A stretch of DNA of 33,376 bases from CAYSAA01 sp964428905 (GTDB lineage: Bacteria > Atribacterota > Phoenicimicrobiia > Phoenicimicrobiales > Stramentimicrobiaceae). The stretch spans positions 1 through 33,376 of the forward strand of contig CAYSAA010000138.1 in assembly GCA_964428905.1 (NCBI GenBank). Direction: 5' to 3'. The notes under the pieces were generated by a model. That model ran no database searches and had not been told where the DNA came from. It saw only the letters and a list, made by a program, of their open reading frames with translations. Of this stretch, positions 8,166 to 15,782 are shown piece after piece. The translations under genes were made by a program, and so were the position numbers. The stretch's first letter is position 1. Each line of letters starts with the position of its first letter.

Positions 8166-8927
8166 TCATGCCCTTATAACTTGATTCACCGTCAATCCTG
8201 TTAATCTGGAGAGCTGTCTTAGGGAACAGCCATCCAGTTCTTTGAGATATCTTAAAACATTGGTTTGAGTTTTTGGTTTAACATTGTGTAGAGTTGCTAA
8301 TTCCAGATGATAATTATTTAAAACTAACTGTTGGATTGCTTTATCGGAAAGGGTCCTTCTTTTTTCACTGAGATCCAGGCATGGATCATTATTGAGTTGG
8401 CTGTGGAATTCTTTAAACCTTGCAATGGCTTTTTCTCTGTCTGAATCAAATAGGTTTAAGGTAAAGGTAATATTGATTATCCTTGATTTATTCATATATT
8501 CAGAATAACTGCTCCAGGGATAGGAGGAAATATCATCAGATAGTCCTGCTTTTAAGGGATTCTGATGAATGTAGCGTAAGACAGTAAGAAAATAGGCATC
8601 ATCTTCTACCGGTTCACTCTTGTAGCGATCCTGGAAGAGAGGTCCTTTTCTGTTGTATTGCCAGTTATAGTAGTAGACATAGCTTGCGCCTATTCTCTTC
8701 ATGGTGATTGCTATAGACTCTTGGCCTTCTTTTAATAATAAGTGAATGTGATTACCCATTAAACAGTAAGCATAGATTTCACAGGTGCTCTTCCGGCAGT
8801 ACTTGACCAGGGTATTTAAGAATCTTTCATAATCATCATCAGATGAGAAAATGTTTTGTTGATTGATTCCTCTGGTCATGATGTGGTAAATTCCGGTACT
8901 GCTTTTGATACGGGCTACTCTGGGCAT
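8166..8927 (-). CDS. REP-associated tyrosine transposase (Y1_Tnp / IS200-like fold)
   Basis: This 253-residue protein belongs to the single-strand-DNA HUH endonuclease family that cuts and moves REP-type palindromes. Residues 1-130 form the Y1 transposase domain: GIYHIMTRG at 12-20, the HUH-type pair His60/His62 in MGNHIHLLL, and catalytic Tyr119 in RYIHQNPLKAG. The remainder is a helical C-terminal region (about 165-253) with a helix-turn-helix-like stretch near the end (LRQLSRLTGLTVNQVIRA). The frame is intact and the TGA stop is fused to the terminal repeat (TGATACAG). The start ATG has AGAGGT upstream. Family members usually occur as single chromosomal copies with scattered short repeats, and one such repeat is seen at 13222-13249. 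Confidence 0.93.
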   Translation of the reverse strand: MPRVARIKSSTGIYHIMTRGINQQNIFSSDDDYERFLNTLVKYCRKSTCEIYAYCLMGNHIHLLLKEGQESIAITMKRIGASYVYYYNWQYNRKGPLFQDRYKSEPVEDDAYFLTVLRYIHQNPLKAGLSDDISSYPWSSYSEYMNKSRIINITFTLNLFDSDREKAIARFKEFHSQLNNDPCLDLSEKRRTLSDKAIQQLVLNNYHLELATLHNVKPKTQTNVLRYLKELDGCSLRQLSRLTGLTVNQVIRA

Positions 8928-8964
8928 AAAGATTACCTCTGAGATAATAATATATGATAGTCAT

Positions 8965-8993
8965 ATCTTAAATTATAAGAGGAAAATTGTCAA
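8965..8993 (-). promoter_or_regulatory. Promoter of the transposase gene, likely also serving phoPR
   Basis: On the minus strand a perfect -35 TTGACA (8988-8993) is followed after exactly 17 bases by TAAGAT (8965-8970), 38 bases before the transposase ATG. The -10 matches the consensus at four of six bases. The -35 is part of the conserved end of the element (a relic TTGACG is kept in the copy near 13.2 kb). Confidence 0.6.
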
Positions 8994-9020
8994 ACAAGGA
9001 ACCGTCCCCTGTATCAAATA

Positions 9021-9029
9021 TGATATAAT
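9021..9029 (+). promoter_or_regulatory. Extended -10 promoter of the helicase gene
   Basis: TGATATAAT forms an extended -10 box (TGnTATAAT) at 9021-9029, 46 bases before the helicase ATG. No good -35 is seen 17 bases upstream, which falls inside the conserved end of the RAYT element. The start of the helicase gene is therefore directly next to the element edge. Confidence 0.45.
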
Positions 9030-9074
9030 CTATAGTGAAAACAATGGTTCTTATGAATTTCTTAAAGGAAAATT

Positions 9075-12000
9075 ATGACTAACAGAAAAAAATTTGGACA
9101 AACTTGGTGGGGTAATGCCTGGATAGAGGCAATGGAAAGAATTGATTATGACACTAACCGCTTGCCCAGAGGAAGAATTTATGCTAATACAGGTAGGGTC
9201 CAGAATATTCAAATTTTCAATGGTGTTGTAGAAGCAGAGGTAAAAGGTAGAAAGCCAAGACCTTATCGAGTTACGATTTCACTACAAAAATTTACCACTA
9301 TGCAAATTGAAAAATTACAATCCTGTATTGCCGAAAATCCCTCTTTAGCTTCAGAATTAGCTTTAGGAAAACTACCTAAAGAAATGTTAGTCCGACTTGC
9401 TCAGGATGATATATTTCTTTTACCGACCTCCTGGCAAGATCTTAAAGCAGAATGCTCCTGTCCAGATTGGGCAAACCCCTGCAAACATATTGCTGCAGTT
9501 TATTATCTTATTGCTAATGAAGTGGATAAAAATCCTTTTATTTTATTTCATCTCCGGGGTATAGAAACAAGTACGCTAATGCTGGCTGCCGGTTTTGCAG
9601 TGACTGATCAGCCAGCAGCTGAAGCAGGAGAAAATTATATCCCTCTTAACCAAATAAATGTTTCTACCAAGAATAATAAAAAAGATAATGAAATAGAACT
9701 TAAACTTTCTACAATTTTAAGCAGTCTTTCTCAAGCAAAGGATAGTAACAAAATTTTTACCTTTTTGGAGGAATCACCTCTATTTTACTCCCCGGGTAAT
9801 TTTAAAAAAATTCTTCTTAAGGCTTACCAAAATATAACCAAACATACTGAAAACCTGCAGTTGTTTGAAAAAGATCCCGATTGGATAGAATCAAATATTT
9901 TATTGTTTGATCCAGGAAATATAAAACAGAAACAATTATCCAAAATATCTTTTTTTATCTTTTCCAAAAAAGGCACAACTGAAGGCGTAGAGAGACTATC
10001 AAGAAAAATAATTGTTCCCGAGGAAATAGATGGGAAACTATTGCTGAAAAGAAAAACAGGCAAGTTATTATCTGCAGAAAGCTTAATCGATCATTTTATA
10101 AAGCTACCTCTCCAGCTTTCTCTTGAAAAAACTTCTCCTGAAGTAAGGCTCATTAGCATCGCAACAACAATAGCTCTGGCTTTGGCTCGCACATCACTAT
10201 TTATACCACAGATCGGGAATGAGGAGAAAGACAATTTTTTTATTCATTACATACCTCTTAAACACTTGAAAGTCATACAACAAGTCCTGGATTTTTTGAC
10301 AGAACTTACCCCCCAAACCTTTTATTATCGCCACAAAGATAAAACTCTTCTCATTGGACCAGCTGCTGCTGAATTTCTTCTATCACTCATTCTTACCCAT
10401 ATTGTACATAGCTTTGCTGACATCAAAGAAAATAATAAACTTTGCAATACCTTTTTTTACGGTGCTTATTATCTGGCTCAGGAATTTAATAAAAAACAGA
10501 CAGCTCGAGTAATTACTAATTGGTTAAGCATATTAAATTTAAGTAAGAATGAAATTTCTTCAGTCATTAAAATTGAAATACCGCCAATGAAAAAAACTTA
10601 TTTTCAATTACAGGTTGAGGTGATAAATAAAAAAGATCCTCTATCTCCCCTCCTTCCCTTACGAGATATCTTTCAAACAGAAAAGACTATTTTTGCACAA
10701 CCTGCAGAAATTGTTCGTTTTATTGTAGCTAATCAAATTGCCACAGCCTCTATCTATTTTCCATCCCTGAAAATAGTCCTTAGCAGTAAAGGAAAGCAAT
10801 CATCCCTTATCGATCCTTTAGAAATGTCAGAATTAATCAAAAATGGTCAATATATCCTTAATATGCTTGGTATAAGTGTGATTATGCCTAAAGAATTAAA
10901 AGTGATTTGCTCACCTCAACTAGCTGTAAAAGCCAAACTCAAAACCAACCAGAGTCAAAGTGTATCTTATTTACATTTAAAAGAAATGTTGGACTTTTCA
11001 TGGGAGGTGGCCCTAGGTGATCATAAAATGACTAAAGAAGAATTTCTTCAACTTGTTAAATCAGCCACTGGACTTGTGAAATTTAAAGAACATTACCTAT
11101 TACTACAACCCGAAGAAGTCACTCGAGTAATAAACAAAATAAACAAACCATTACCAGAACTATCTTCAACAGAAATAATAAAGGCCTCACTAATTGGAGA
11201 GACTGATAATAATTTTCTTTTTCACACTAATGATAAACTCCACAAGATGATAGGAGAACTGACCAACTTTAAGCAAGTTGAACTCCCCAACACACTTACA
11301 GCAGTGCTCCGACCTTACCAAAAGAGAGGATTTCAGTGGTTATATTCCAATGCTGATAAAGGTTTCGGTTCGTGCCTGGCCGATGATATGGGGTTAGGCA
11401 AAACTATTCAGGCAATTTCTATTATCTTAAAGTTTAAAGAAGAAAAAAAATTACACTATCCTGCCCTGGTAATCTGTCCAACTACCTTGGTAGGAAATTG
11501 GCTTAAAGAATGCCAAAAATTTGCCCCTTCCTTAAAAATTTTAATATATCACGGCACAGAACGTCAACTTACTAACACTGAAAGCGATTTAATCATTACT
11601 ACTTATGGTTTGTTACGCAGAGAAGTAGAGGAATTTAAAAAAAGAAATTGGGATCTTATTATTATTGATGAGGCTCAAAACATAAAAAATGCTGATAGTA
11701 AGCAAACTAGGGCAATAAAATCATTAAAATCAAATGCTTCTATCACTCTAAGTGGAACACCTGTAGAAAATCGACTGATTGAACTCTGGAGTATTTTTGA
11801 TTATTTGAACCCAGGATATCTGGGAACTCAACGGAATTTTATCCATCGTTTTGCCATACCCATCGAAAAATACCATGACCAGAAAAAGATTGATTTACTC
11901 AAAAAAGCCACTGCCCCCTTCATCATGCGCCGGATGAAGGCAGACCATTCCATTATAAAAGATTTACCAGATAAAATAGTAAAAAATGAGTACTGTTACC

Positions 12001-12698
12001 TGACTAAAGAACAAACCGCTATTTATCAGCGTATTGTAGATGCCAATATGCAAGAGATTTCCGAAAGTGAAGGAATTAGCCGTCGAGGACTTATCTTTAA
12101 ATTGATGACTGCTCTAAAACAGATCTGCAACCATCCTGCTCATTATACCAAAAAAGGAACTGTCTCAAAGGAGCACTCAGGTAAATCAGAGATGACCATT
12201 TCATTGCTGGAAAAAATTTTTACTTCGAGAGAAAAAGTTCTTTTATTTACCCAATATAAAGAAATGGGAAATTTGTTAGTGCAATTAATACAAAATGAAT
12301 TCCGCCTTGAGCCTCTTTTTTTTCACGGTAGCCTCAATTGCAAAAGGCGGGAAACAATGATTGATGATTTCCAGAATGGCAAACACTCTCCAATGATGAT
12401 TATTTCACTGAAAGCAGGAGGCACCGGCCTCAACTTAACTGCTGCAACCAATGTAATTCATTATGATCTCTGGTGGAATCCTGCTGTAGAAGACCAAGCT
12501 ACGGATAGAACTTACCGCATTGGACAAACTAAAAAAGTAATAGTACATAGACTTATCACCATTGGTACATTCGAAGAAAAAATTGATGAAATGATCAATG
12601 CCAAAAAAGAGTTATCTAAATTAATGATCTCTACCGGGGAAAGGTGGCTTAGCGAATTATCCAACCAGGAGTTAAAACAAATATTTAAGTTAGAATAA
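9075..12698 (+). CDS. Fused SWIM zinc-finger / SNF2-family helicase
   Basis: A 1207-residue protein that joins two modules often encoded separately (compare Bacillus subtilis YwqB and YwqA). Residues 1-180: SWIM region with FGQTWWGNAWIEAME at 7-21 and the zinc motif Cys127, Cys129, Cys136, His138 (CSCPDWANPCKH). Residues about 200-730 are a poorly conserved middle region. Residues 740-1207 are a SNF2 ATPase: motif I DDMGLGKT 770-777, motif II DEAQ 865-868, motif III LSGTPVENR, motif VI QATDRTYRIGQ. It is expected to be a double-stranded-DNA translocase that remodels nucleoprotein or RNA polymerase complexes; the exact job is unknown. The ATG has AAAGGA upstream. It stands alone on the plus strand and is tail to tail with a small minus-strand gene 17 bases away. 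Confidence 0.93.
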   Translation: MTNRKKFGQTWWGNAWIEAMERIDYDTNRLPRGRIYANTGRVQNIQIFNGVVEAEVKGRKPRPYRVTISLQKFTTMQIEKLQSCIAENPSLASELALGKLPKEMLVRLAQDDIFLLPTSWQDLKAECSCPDWANPCKHIAAVYYLIANEVDKNPFILFHLRGIETSTLMLAAGFAVTDQPAAEAGENYIPLNQINVSTKNNKKDNEIELKLSTILSSLSQAKDSNKIFTFLEESPLFYSPGNFKKILLKAYQNITKHTENLQLFEKDPDWIESNILLFDPGNIKQKQLSKISFFIFSKKGTTEGVERLSRKIIVPEEIDGKLLLKRKTGKLLSAESLIDHFIKLPLQLSLEKTSPEVRLISIATTIALALARTSLFIPQIGNEEKDNFFIHYIPLKHLKVIQQVLDFLTELTPQTFYYRHKDKTLLIGPAAAEFLLSLILTHIVHSFADIKENNKLCNTFFYGAYYLAQEFNKKQTARVITNWLSILNLSKNEISSVIKIEIPPMKKTYFQLQVEVINKKDPLSPLLPLRDIFQTEKTIFAQPAEIVRFIVANQIATASIYFPSLKIVLSSKGKQSSLIDPLEMSELIKNGQYILNMLGISVIMPKELKVICSPQLAVKAKLKTNQSQSVSYLHLKEMLDFSWEVALGDHKMTKEEFLQLVKSATGLVKFKEHYLLLQPEEVTRVINKINKPLPELSSTEIIKASLIGETDNNFLFHTNDKLHKMIGELTNFKQVELPNTLTAVLRPYQKRGFQWLYSNADKGFGSCLADDMGLGKTIQAISIILKFKEEKKLHYPALVICPTTLVGNWLKECQKFAPSLKILIYHGTERQLTNTESDLIITTYGLLRREVEEFKKRNWDLIIIDEAQNIKNADSKQTRAIKSLKSNASITLSGTPVENRLIELWSIFDYLNPGYLGTQRNFIHRFAIPIEKYHDQKKIDLLKKATAPFIMRRMKADHSIIKDLPDKIVKNEYCYLTKEQTAIYQRIVDANMQEISESEGISRRGLIFKLMTALKQICNHPAHYTKKGTVSKEHSGKSEMTISLLEKIFTSREKVLLFTQYKEMGNLLVQLIQNEFRLEPLFFHGSLNCKRRETMIDDFQNGKHSPMMIISLKAGGTGLNLTAATNVIHYDLWWNPAVEDQATDRTYRIGQTKKVIVHRLITIGTFEEKIDEMINAKKELSKLMISTGERWLSELSNQELKQIFKLE

Positions 12699-12715
12699 TC
12701 TTTATTTAAGGCATC

Positions 12716-12856
12716 TTATGCTTTGGGTGTAGCAATATAACTTTTACCTAAAATTCTTTGGGCATGGTTAATTTTAAAAACCGGTCTATTTTCATCATAT
12801 AATTTACCAATAAGCTGCTCACAAATTTTACCTAATAATGTTTTTTCATTTTCCAT
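12716..12856 (-). CDS. Small protein of 46 residues, unknown function
   Basis: The 46-residue product begins MENEKTLLGKICEQLIGK and ends ILGKSYIATPKA. It is soluble, lysine-rich, with one Cys (12), and no family is recognised. Support for a real gene: ATG preceded by GAAGGT at an 8-base spacing, and upstream a perfect -10 TATAAT with a 17-base spacer to TTGTGA, with a palindrome between the promoter and the ribosome site. It converges on the helicase gene with a 17-base gap, so it could affect the helicase transcript. It might also be a remnant of a longer gene, but no similar frame continues on either side. Confidence 0.55.
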   Translation of the reverse strand: MENEKTLLGKICEQLIGKLYDENRPVFKINHAQRILGKSYIATPKA

Positions 12857-12881
12857 TATATCTACCTTCTATGTAAAATAT

Positions 12882-12927
12882 ATAGGTTAATAACCCATAT
12901 TATATACATAAATAGTTGATATCACAA
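12882..12927 (-). promoter_or_regulatory. Promoter with operator-like palindrome before the 46-aa gene
   Basis: On the minus strand: -35 TTGTGA (12922-12927), 17-base spacer, -10 TATAAT (12899-12904). Directly downstream, across the expected start of transcription, lies a 17-base near-perfect palindrome ATGGGTTATTAACCTAT (12882-12898; seven of eight pairs match). A ribosome site GAAGGT is at 12864-12869. The layout suggests a repressor site; the regulator is unknown. Confidence 0.55.
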
Positions 12928-13221
12928 TACAAAGTCTCAAAAAAGAAATTAGGATTGGATCTATAGCAGACACTTAAATGGTAATTTTCACATTAGATGA
13001 TGAGAGAGGCCCAGGAACATCCGGCAGTTCAGGTCGATTCATTAGGATAAACCAGTTGCCTTTGGACAAACCTCAGAAGCCAAAATTCTCCTCCGGCCAT
13101 ATGTTCTTATTCTGGCATAAAGGAAGTAATTTTACGATCCTGATAGTTCAGATTATTCTATCGTTTAATGTTATTGTTCAATTATAGACCCACTTCTCCT
13201 ATATCCGATTAGAGAGAAGCC

Positions 13222-13249
13222 GTCAAATGAAGAAACGTCCCCTGTATCA
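13222..13249 (+). repeat. Isolated copy of the RAYT end repeat (REP-like)
   Basis: This 28-base stretch matches the right end of the RAYT element (8989-9016) at 24 of 28 positions without gaps, including 15 identical bases ending in CGTCCCCTGTATCA. No transposase gene is attached, so it is a dispersed REP-type copy or the scar of a lost element. Confidence 0.7.
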
Positions 13250-13318
13250 TGTGCGCAATGACAAGATCGTAGTGCGTCGTGCGCAATTAATTTTTATGTC
13301 TGTTATGAAATTGATTTT

Positions 13319-13338
13319 TTTGATATAGTAATATCAAA
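13319..13338. promoter_or_regulatory. Perfect palindrome upstream of murD
   Basis: TTTGATAT (13319-13326), a 4-base centre AGTA, and ATATCAAA (13331-13338) make a perfect 8-bp inverted repeat 27 bases before the murD ATG. It is AT-rich and could be an operator or a short leader hairpin; no binding protein can be named. Confidence 0.4.
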
Positions 13339-13365
13339 TAGATATATTTGTCATTAAGAGGAGAA

Positions 13366-14775
13366 ATGAAACAACTGTCACAATTAAAGAATAAAAAAAT
13401 TACCGTGATGGGATTGGGGTTGAATCGGGGAGGATTGGGTGTAACCCGGTTTTTGGCTGAATCCGGAGCAGAGGTGCTGGTAACTGACCTAAAAACAGAG
13501 AAGGAGCTGCAAAAGACCCTGGATGAACTAAAAGGATATAATAATATTAAGTACATTTTAGGGAAACATCGAACAGAAGACTTTATTGACCGGGATATGA
13601 TTATCCAAAACCCCGGTGTTCCTCAGAATTCCAAATATCTACAAATTGCTAGAGAGAATGGTATCCCCATTGAAACAGATTTGTCTCTGTTTTTAAGGAT
13701 TTGTCCTTCCCGAAACCTTATCGCTGTTGGAGGAACGAAAGGAAAAAGTACGGTAACGGATTTGATTTACCACATTTTTTGCCATGCAGGAAAAAATATT
13801 GTTCATGCCGGTAATATCGGCATCTCTGTTTTTGATGTTTTACCTGAAATTAAACCGGAAACACTGGTATTGCTAGAAATTTCTAGTTGGCAATTGGAAG
13901 GCATTCAACAAATACAGTTTAAGCCACATGTGGCAGTTTTAACCAATATTTTACCTGACCATCTGGACCGCTATGACAGCTTTGATGAGTATACCCGTTC
14001 GGAAAAATTAATCTGTAAATATCTGGATAAGTCAGATTATCTGGTTACCAATCTGGACAACCCTATTACAGAAAATATTGTTCATAAAATCCCTGTTGAC
14101 ATTTTATGGTTTAGTACAAAGAAGGAGGTTCCCAGGGGCAGTTATCTGAAAAATGACAGCTTGTTTTTTAAGTTTACAGGTAATGCAGTTGAATTTGCGC
14201 AAATTAGCGATATTCCTATCCCCGGAAATCACAATATCAGTAATGTCCTGGCCGCTGCCAATGTTGCTTATATAATGAACCTGTCTTTAGATAAGATTAA
14301 GTCGGGTATTAAAATATTTACCGGTGTACATGACCGACTGGAAAAAATCAGGATATTAAATCATATTAATTTTTACAATGATACCTGTGCAACAACTCCC
14401 GAGGCCACAATAGCAGCAATTCAATCTTTCCCAGGTAAACCTATTATTTTGATTCTGGGTGGGAAAGACAAAAAATTAAAATACAGTCATCTATGTAAAG
14501 CAATTAAAGAGAACACTAATATTTCATATATCGTTATTTTAAAACATCCCCGGTATGATGCCTCAGAAATGATAGTAAAAGAATTGCTCGAACTTGGCTT
14601 GAAAAATAAAATCCAGACCTGTAATTCATTATCTGATGCTGTCCGGATAGCTTATTACAAAGCTGTTCCAGGGACTAATATCCTGTTATCCCCTTCTGCC
14701 ACCAGTTTCGGCATGTTTCAAAATGAATTTGATAGAGGCAATTCATTCCGACAGGCAGTTGAAAAACTCTCTTAA
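13366..14775 (+). CDS. murD: UDP-N-acetylmuramoyl-alanine--glutamate ligase (MurD family)
   Basis: MurD adds glutamate to UDP-MurNAc-L-Ala in cytoplasmic peptidoglycan precursor synthesis. The 469-residue product has the three Mur ligase domains: N-terminal UDP-binding Rossmann part (VMGLGLNRGGLGVTRFL near 14-30), ATPase domain with P-loop GTKGKST at 123-129, His199 in PDHLDRY and the likely carbamylated Lys214, and a C-terminal domain starting near GVHDRLEKI. Two spots differ from textbook MurD: GTKGKST in place of GTNGKST, and NDTCATTPEA in place of NDSKATNPDA. The ATG at 13366 follows AGAGGAG, better than a TTG at 13348. It is not in a division/cell-wall cluster, so it could be a second MurD-like ligase. 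It meets the next gene tail to tail with four bases between. Confidence 0.88.
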   Translation: MKQLSQLKNKKITVMGLGLNRGGLGVTRFLAESGAEVLVTDLKTEKELQKTLDELKGYNNIKYILGKHRTEDFIDRDMIIQNPGVPQNSKYLQIARENGIPIETDLSLFLRICPSRNLIAVGGTKGKSTVTDLIYHIFCHAGKNIVHAGNIGISVFDVLPEIKPETLVLLEISSWQLEGIQQIQFKPHVAVLTNILPDHLDRYDSFDEYTRSEKLICKYLDKSDYLVTNLDNPITENIVHKIPVDILWFSTKKEVPRGSYLKNDSLFFKFTGNAVEFAQISDIPIPGNHNISNVLAAANVAYIMNLSLDKIKSGIKIFTGVHDRLEKIRILNHINFYNDTCATTPEATIAAIQSFPGKPIILILGGKDKKLKYSHLCKAIKENTNISYIVILKHPRYDASEMIVKELLELGLKNKIQTCNSLSDAVRIAYYKAVPGTNILLSPSATSFGMFQNEFDRGNSFRQAVEKLS

Positions 14776-14779
14776 ATTG

Positions 14780-15727
14780 TTAATCACTGTTAAGATGGTC
14801 ATGCACAACAATCTTCTTCCTGCGTACCCATTTAAATCCTTCTTCCGGTGTAATTGTTAGTACTTCTACCGGCCCTCCTACACCCGGCAGGTCTCCGGGA
14901 TTCGCTTTTATGCCATCTGAAAATCTTTGAATAGCCGAGGTTGTTTCAATCATCAAGGTGCAAAAATCTATGGCATCCTGAAGGGTCATGGTCCCCCATT
15001 GGATCACATATTCCAGGCTGCGAAGTTGTTTTCCAATCATTTCCTTATCTGTTTGTTTGCTTGCTTGTTCAACAAAGGGTAAATTCCCAATCCTTCCGTC
15101 AAAACCCAGTACTATCCTGGAAACCACATCTGTCTGTCCAATCCAGTTAGCCCCATATTCCCGTCCTCTTTCTTTACTGTCTCTGTTTTTCTTTTTATCT
15201 CCGGGAATATGACAGGTAAATACCTGGTGAGAACCATCCTGATTTACTCCGGCAATAACAAAACTAATAGGGTCAATTCTGCCCATACCGCTTCTAATAG
15301 CCCCATGTGGATCTTTATAACGAAAATCAATGTAAGATTCTTTCTTTGCTATTTCCAATATCTCACATTTCTTCATAACCAAATCTCTCTCAATTCGCTC
15401 TTTTGCCTGGTCTAATTGTTTTTGCCAGTCATATTTTGCATCAAACAAGCGAGCCAGTTGATCGGCTGTCTTTTCCACAGAATATTGCTCTAATTGGTTA
15501 TTTTTGATAAATTCCTTAATATAACTGCTGATACTTTTTAAAACACCGTTTTCCGGTAGAAAAGCAAGACCGGTTACAGCTATACCCATTCTTTCATTTA
15601 ATTTAAAAAGTTTTGATGCATTATCACTGCCAATCCTGGCCATTCCTTTGCGGTTGCGATATGATTGACGGCTATCTGCTGCCAATACAATTCCTTCCGG
15701 AATGGTAGTATTAATCGCTAAAGACAT
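14780..15727 (-). CDS. Proteasome-type Ntn hydrolase with predicted N-terminal serine
   Basis: The first 45 residues align with the start of proteasome beta subunits: SLAINTTIPEGIVLAADSR parallels TTTVGIxxxDGVVLAADRR. With Met removed, Ser1 falls where the catalytic Thr1 lies, Asp17 and Arg19 match, and Lys38 in SKLFKL matches Lys33 of the archaeal enzyme with a five-residue insertion. The start is secure because AGGAGGT precedes the ATG at ideal spacing. At 315 residues it is longer than HslV or beta subunits (about 175-230), with a long charged helical insert (about 85-135) and a C-terminal extension. No ATPase partner (HslU, Mpa) or Anbu-cluster gene is nearby. Substrate unknown; the nucleophile assignment comes from my manual alignment. 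Four bases separate it from the end of murD. Confidence 0.7.
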   Translation of the reverse strand: MSLAINTTIPEGIVLAADSRQSYRNRKGMARIGSDNASKLFKLNERMGIAVTGLAFLPENGVLKSISSYIKEFIKNNQLEQYSVEKTADQLARLFDAKYDWQKQLDQAKERIERDLVMKKCEILEIAKKESYIDFRYKDPHGAIRSGMGRIDPISFVIAGVNQDGSHQVFTCHIPGDKKKNRDSKERGREYGANWIGQTDVVSRIVLGFDGRIGNLPFVEQASKQTDKEMIGKQLRSLEYVIQWGTMTLQDAIDFCTLMIETTSAIQRFSDGIKANPGDLPGVGGPVEVLTITPEEGFKWVRRKKIVVHDHLNSD

Positions 15728-15782
15728 AATTACCTCCTATCATTCTTATGCTTATAACTTGTGATTGTCATTTTGCTTGTTT

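Larger units (their letters stand above)
8146..9012 (-). mobile_element. REP-associated tyrosine transposase (RAYT) element
   Basis: The element is bounded by 14-bp perfect inverted repeats: ACAGGGGACGGTTC at 8146-8159 and its complement at 8999-9012. Both ends also carry TGTATCA in the same + strand orientation (8161-8167 and 9010-9016), and the left end folds into an imperfect hairpin on the + strand (arms around a CGG loop, 8147-8163). It contains one transposase gene with its own promoter. The edges given are the inverted repeats; the true mobile unit could extend through TGTATCA. It lies between phoP and the helicase, in the same direction as phoP. Confidence 0.8.
12928..13365. other. 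Intergenic region between the small gene and murD
   Basis: About 440 bases. The plus-strand frame at 12978-13187 has no ribosome site, no recognisable family and an odd composition, so it is not called a gene. The region holds an isolated RAYT end repeat (13222-13249), short GC-rich direct repeats (GTGCGCAAT at 13251-13259 and 13279-13287, GTGCGTC between), and a palindrome just before murD (13319-13338). The murD promoter should be here, but no convincing -35/-10 pair was found. Confidence 0.5.

Noticed and set aside
12978..13187. Plus-strand frame of 69 codons before murD
   Set aside because: No ribosome site, no recognisable domain, and a composition unlike its neighbours; it lies in a region with repeat scars.
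13287..13556. Minus-strand frame of 89 codons over the murD start
   Set aside because: Shadow of murD; low-complexity and Ser/Phe-rich translation.
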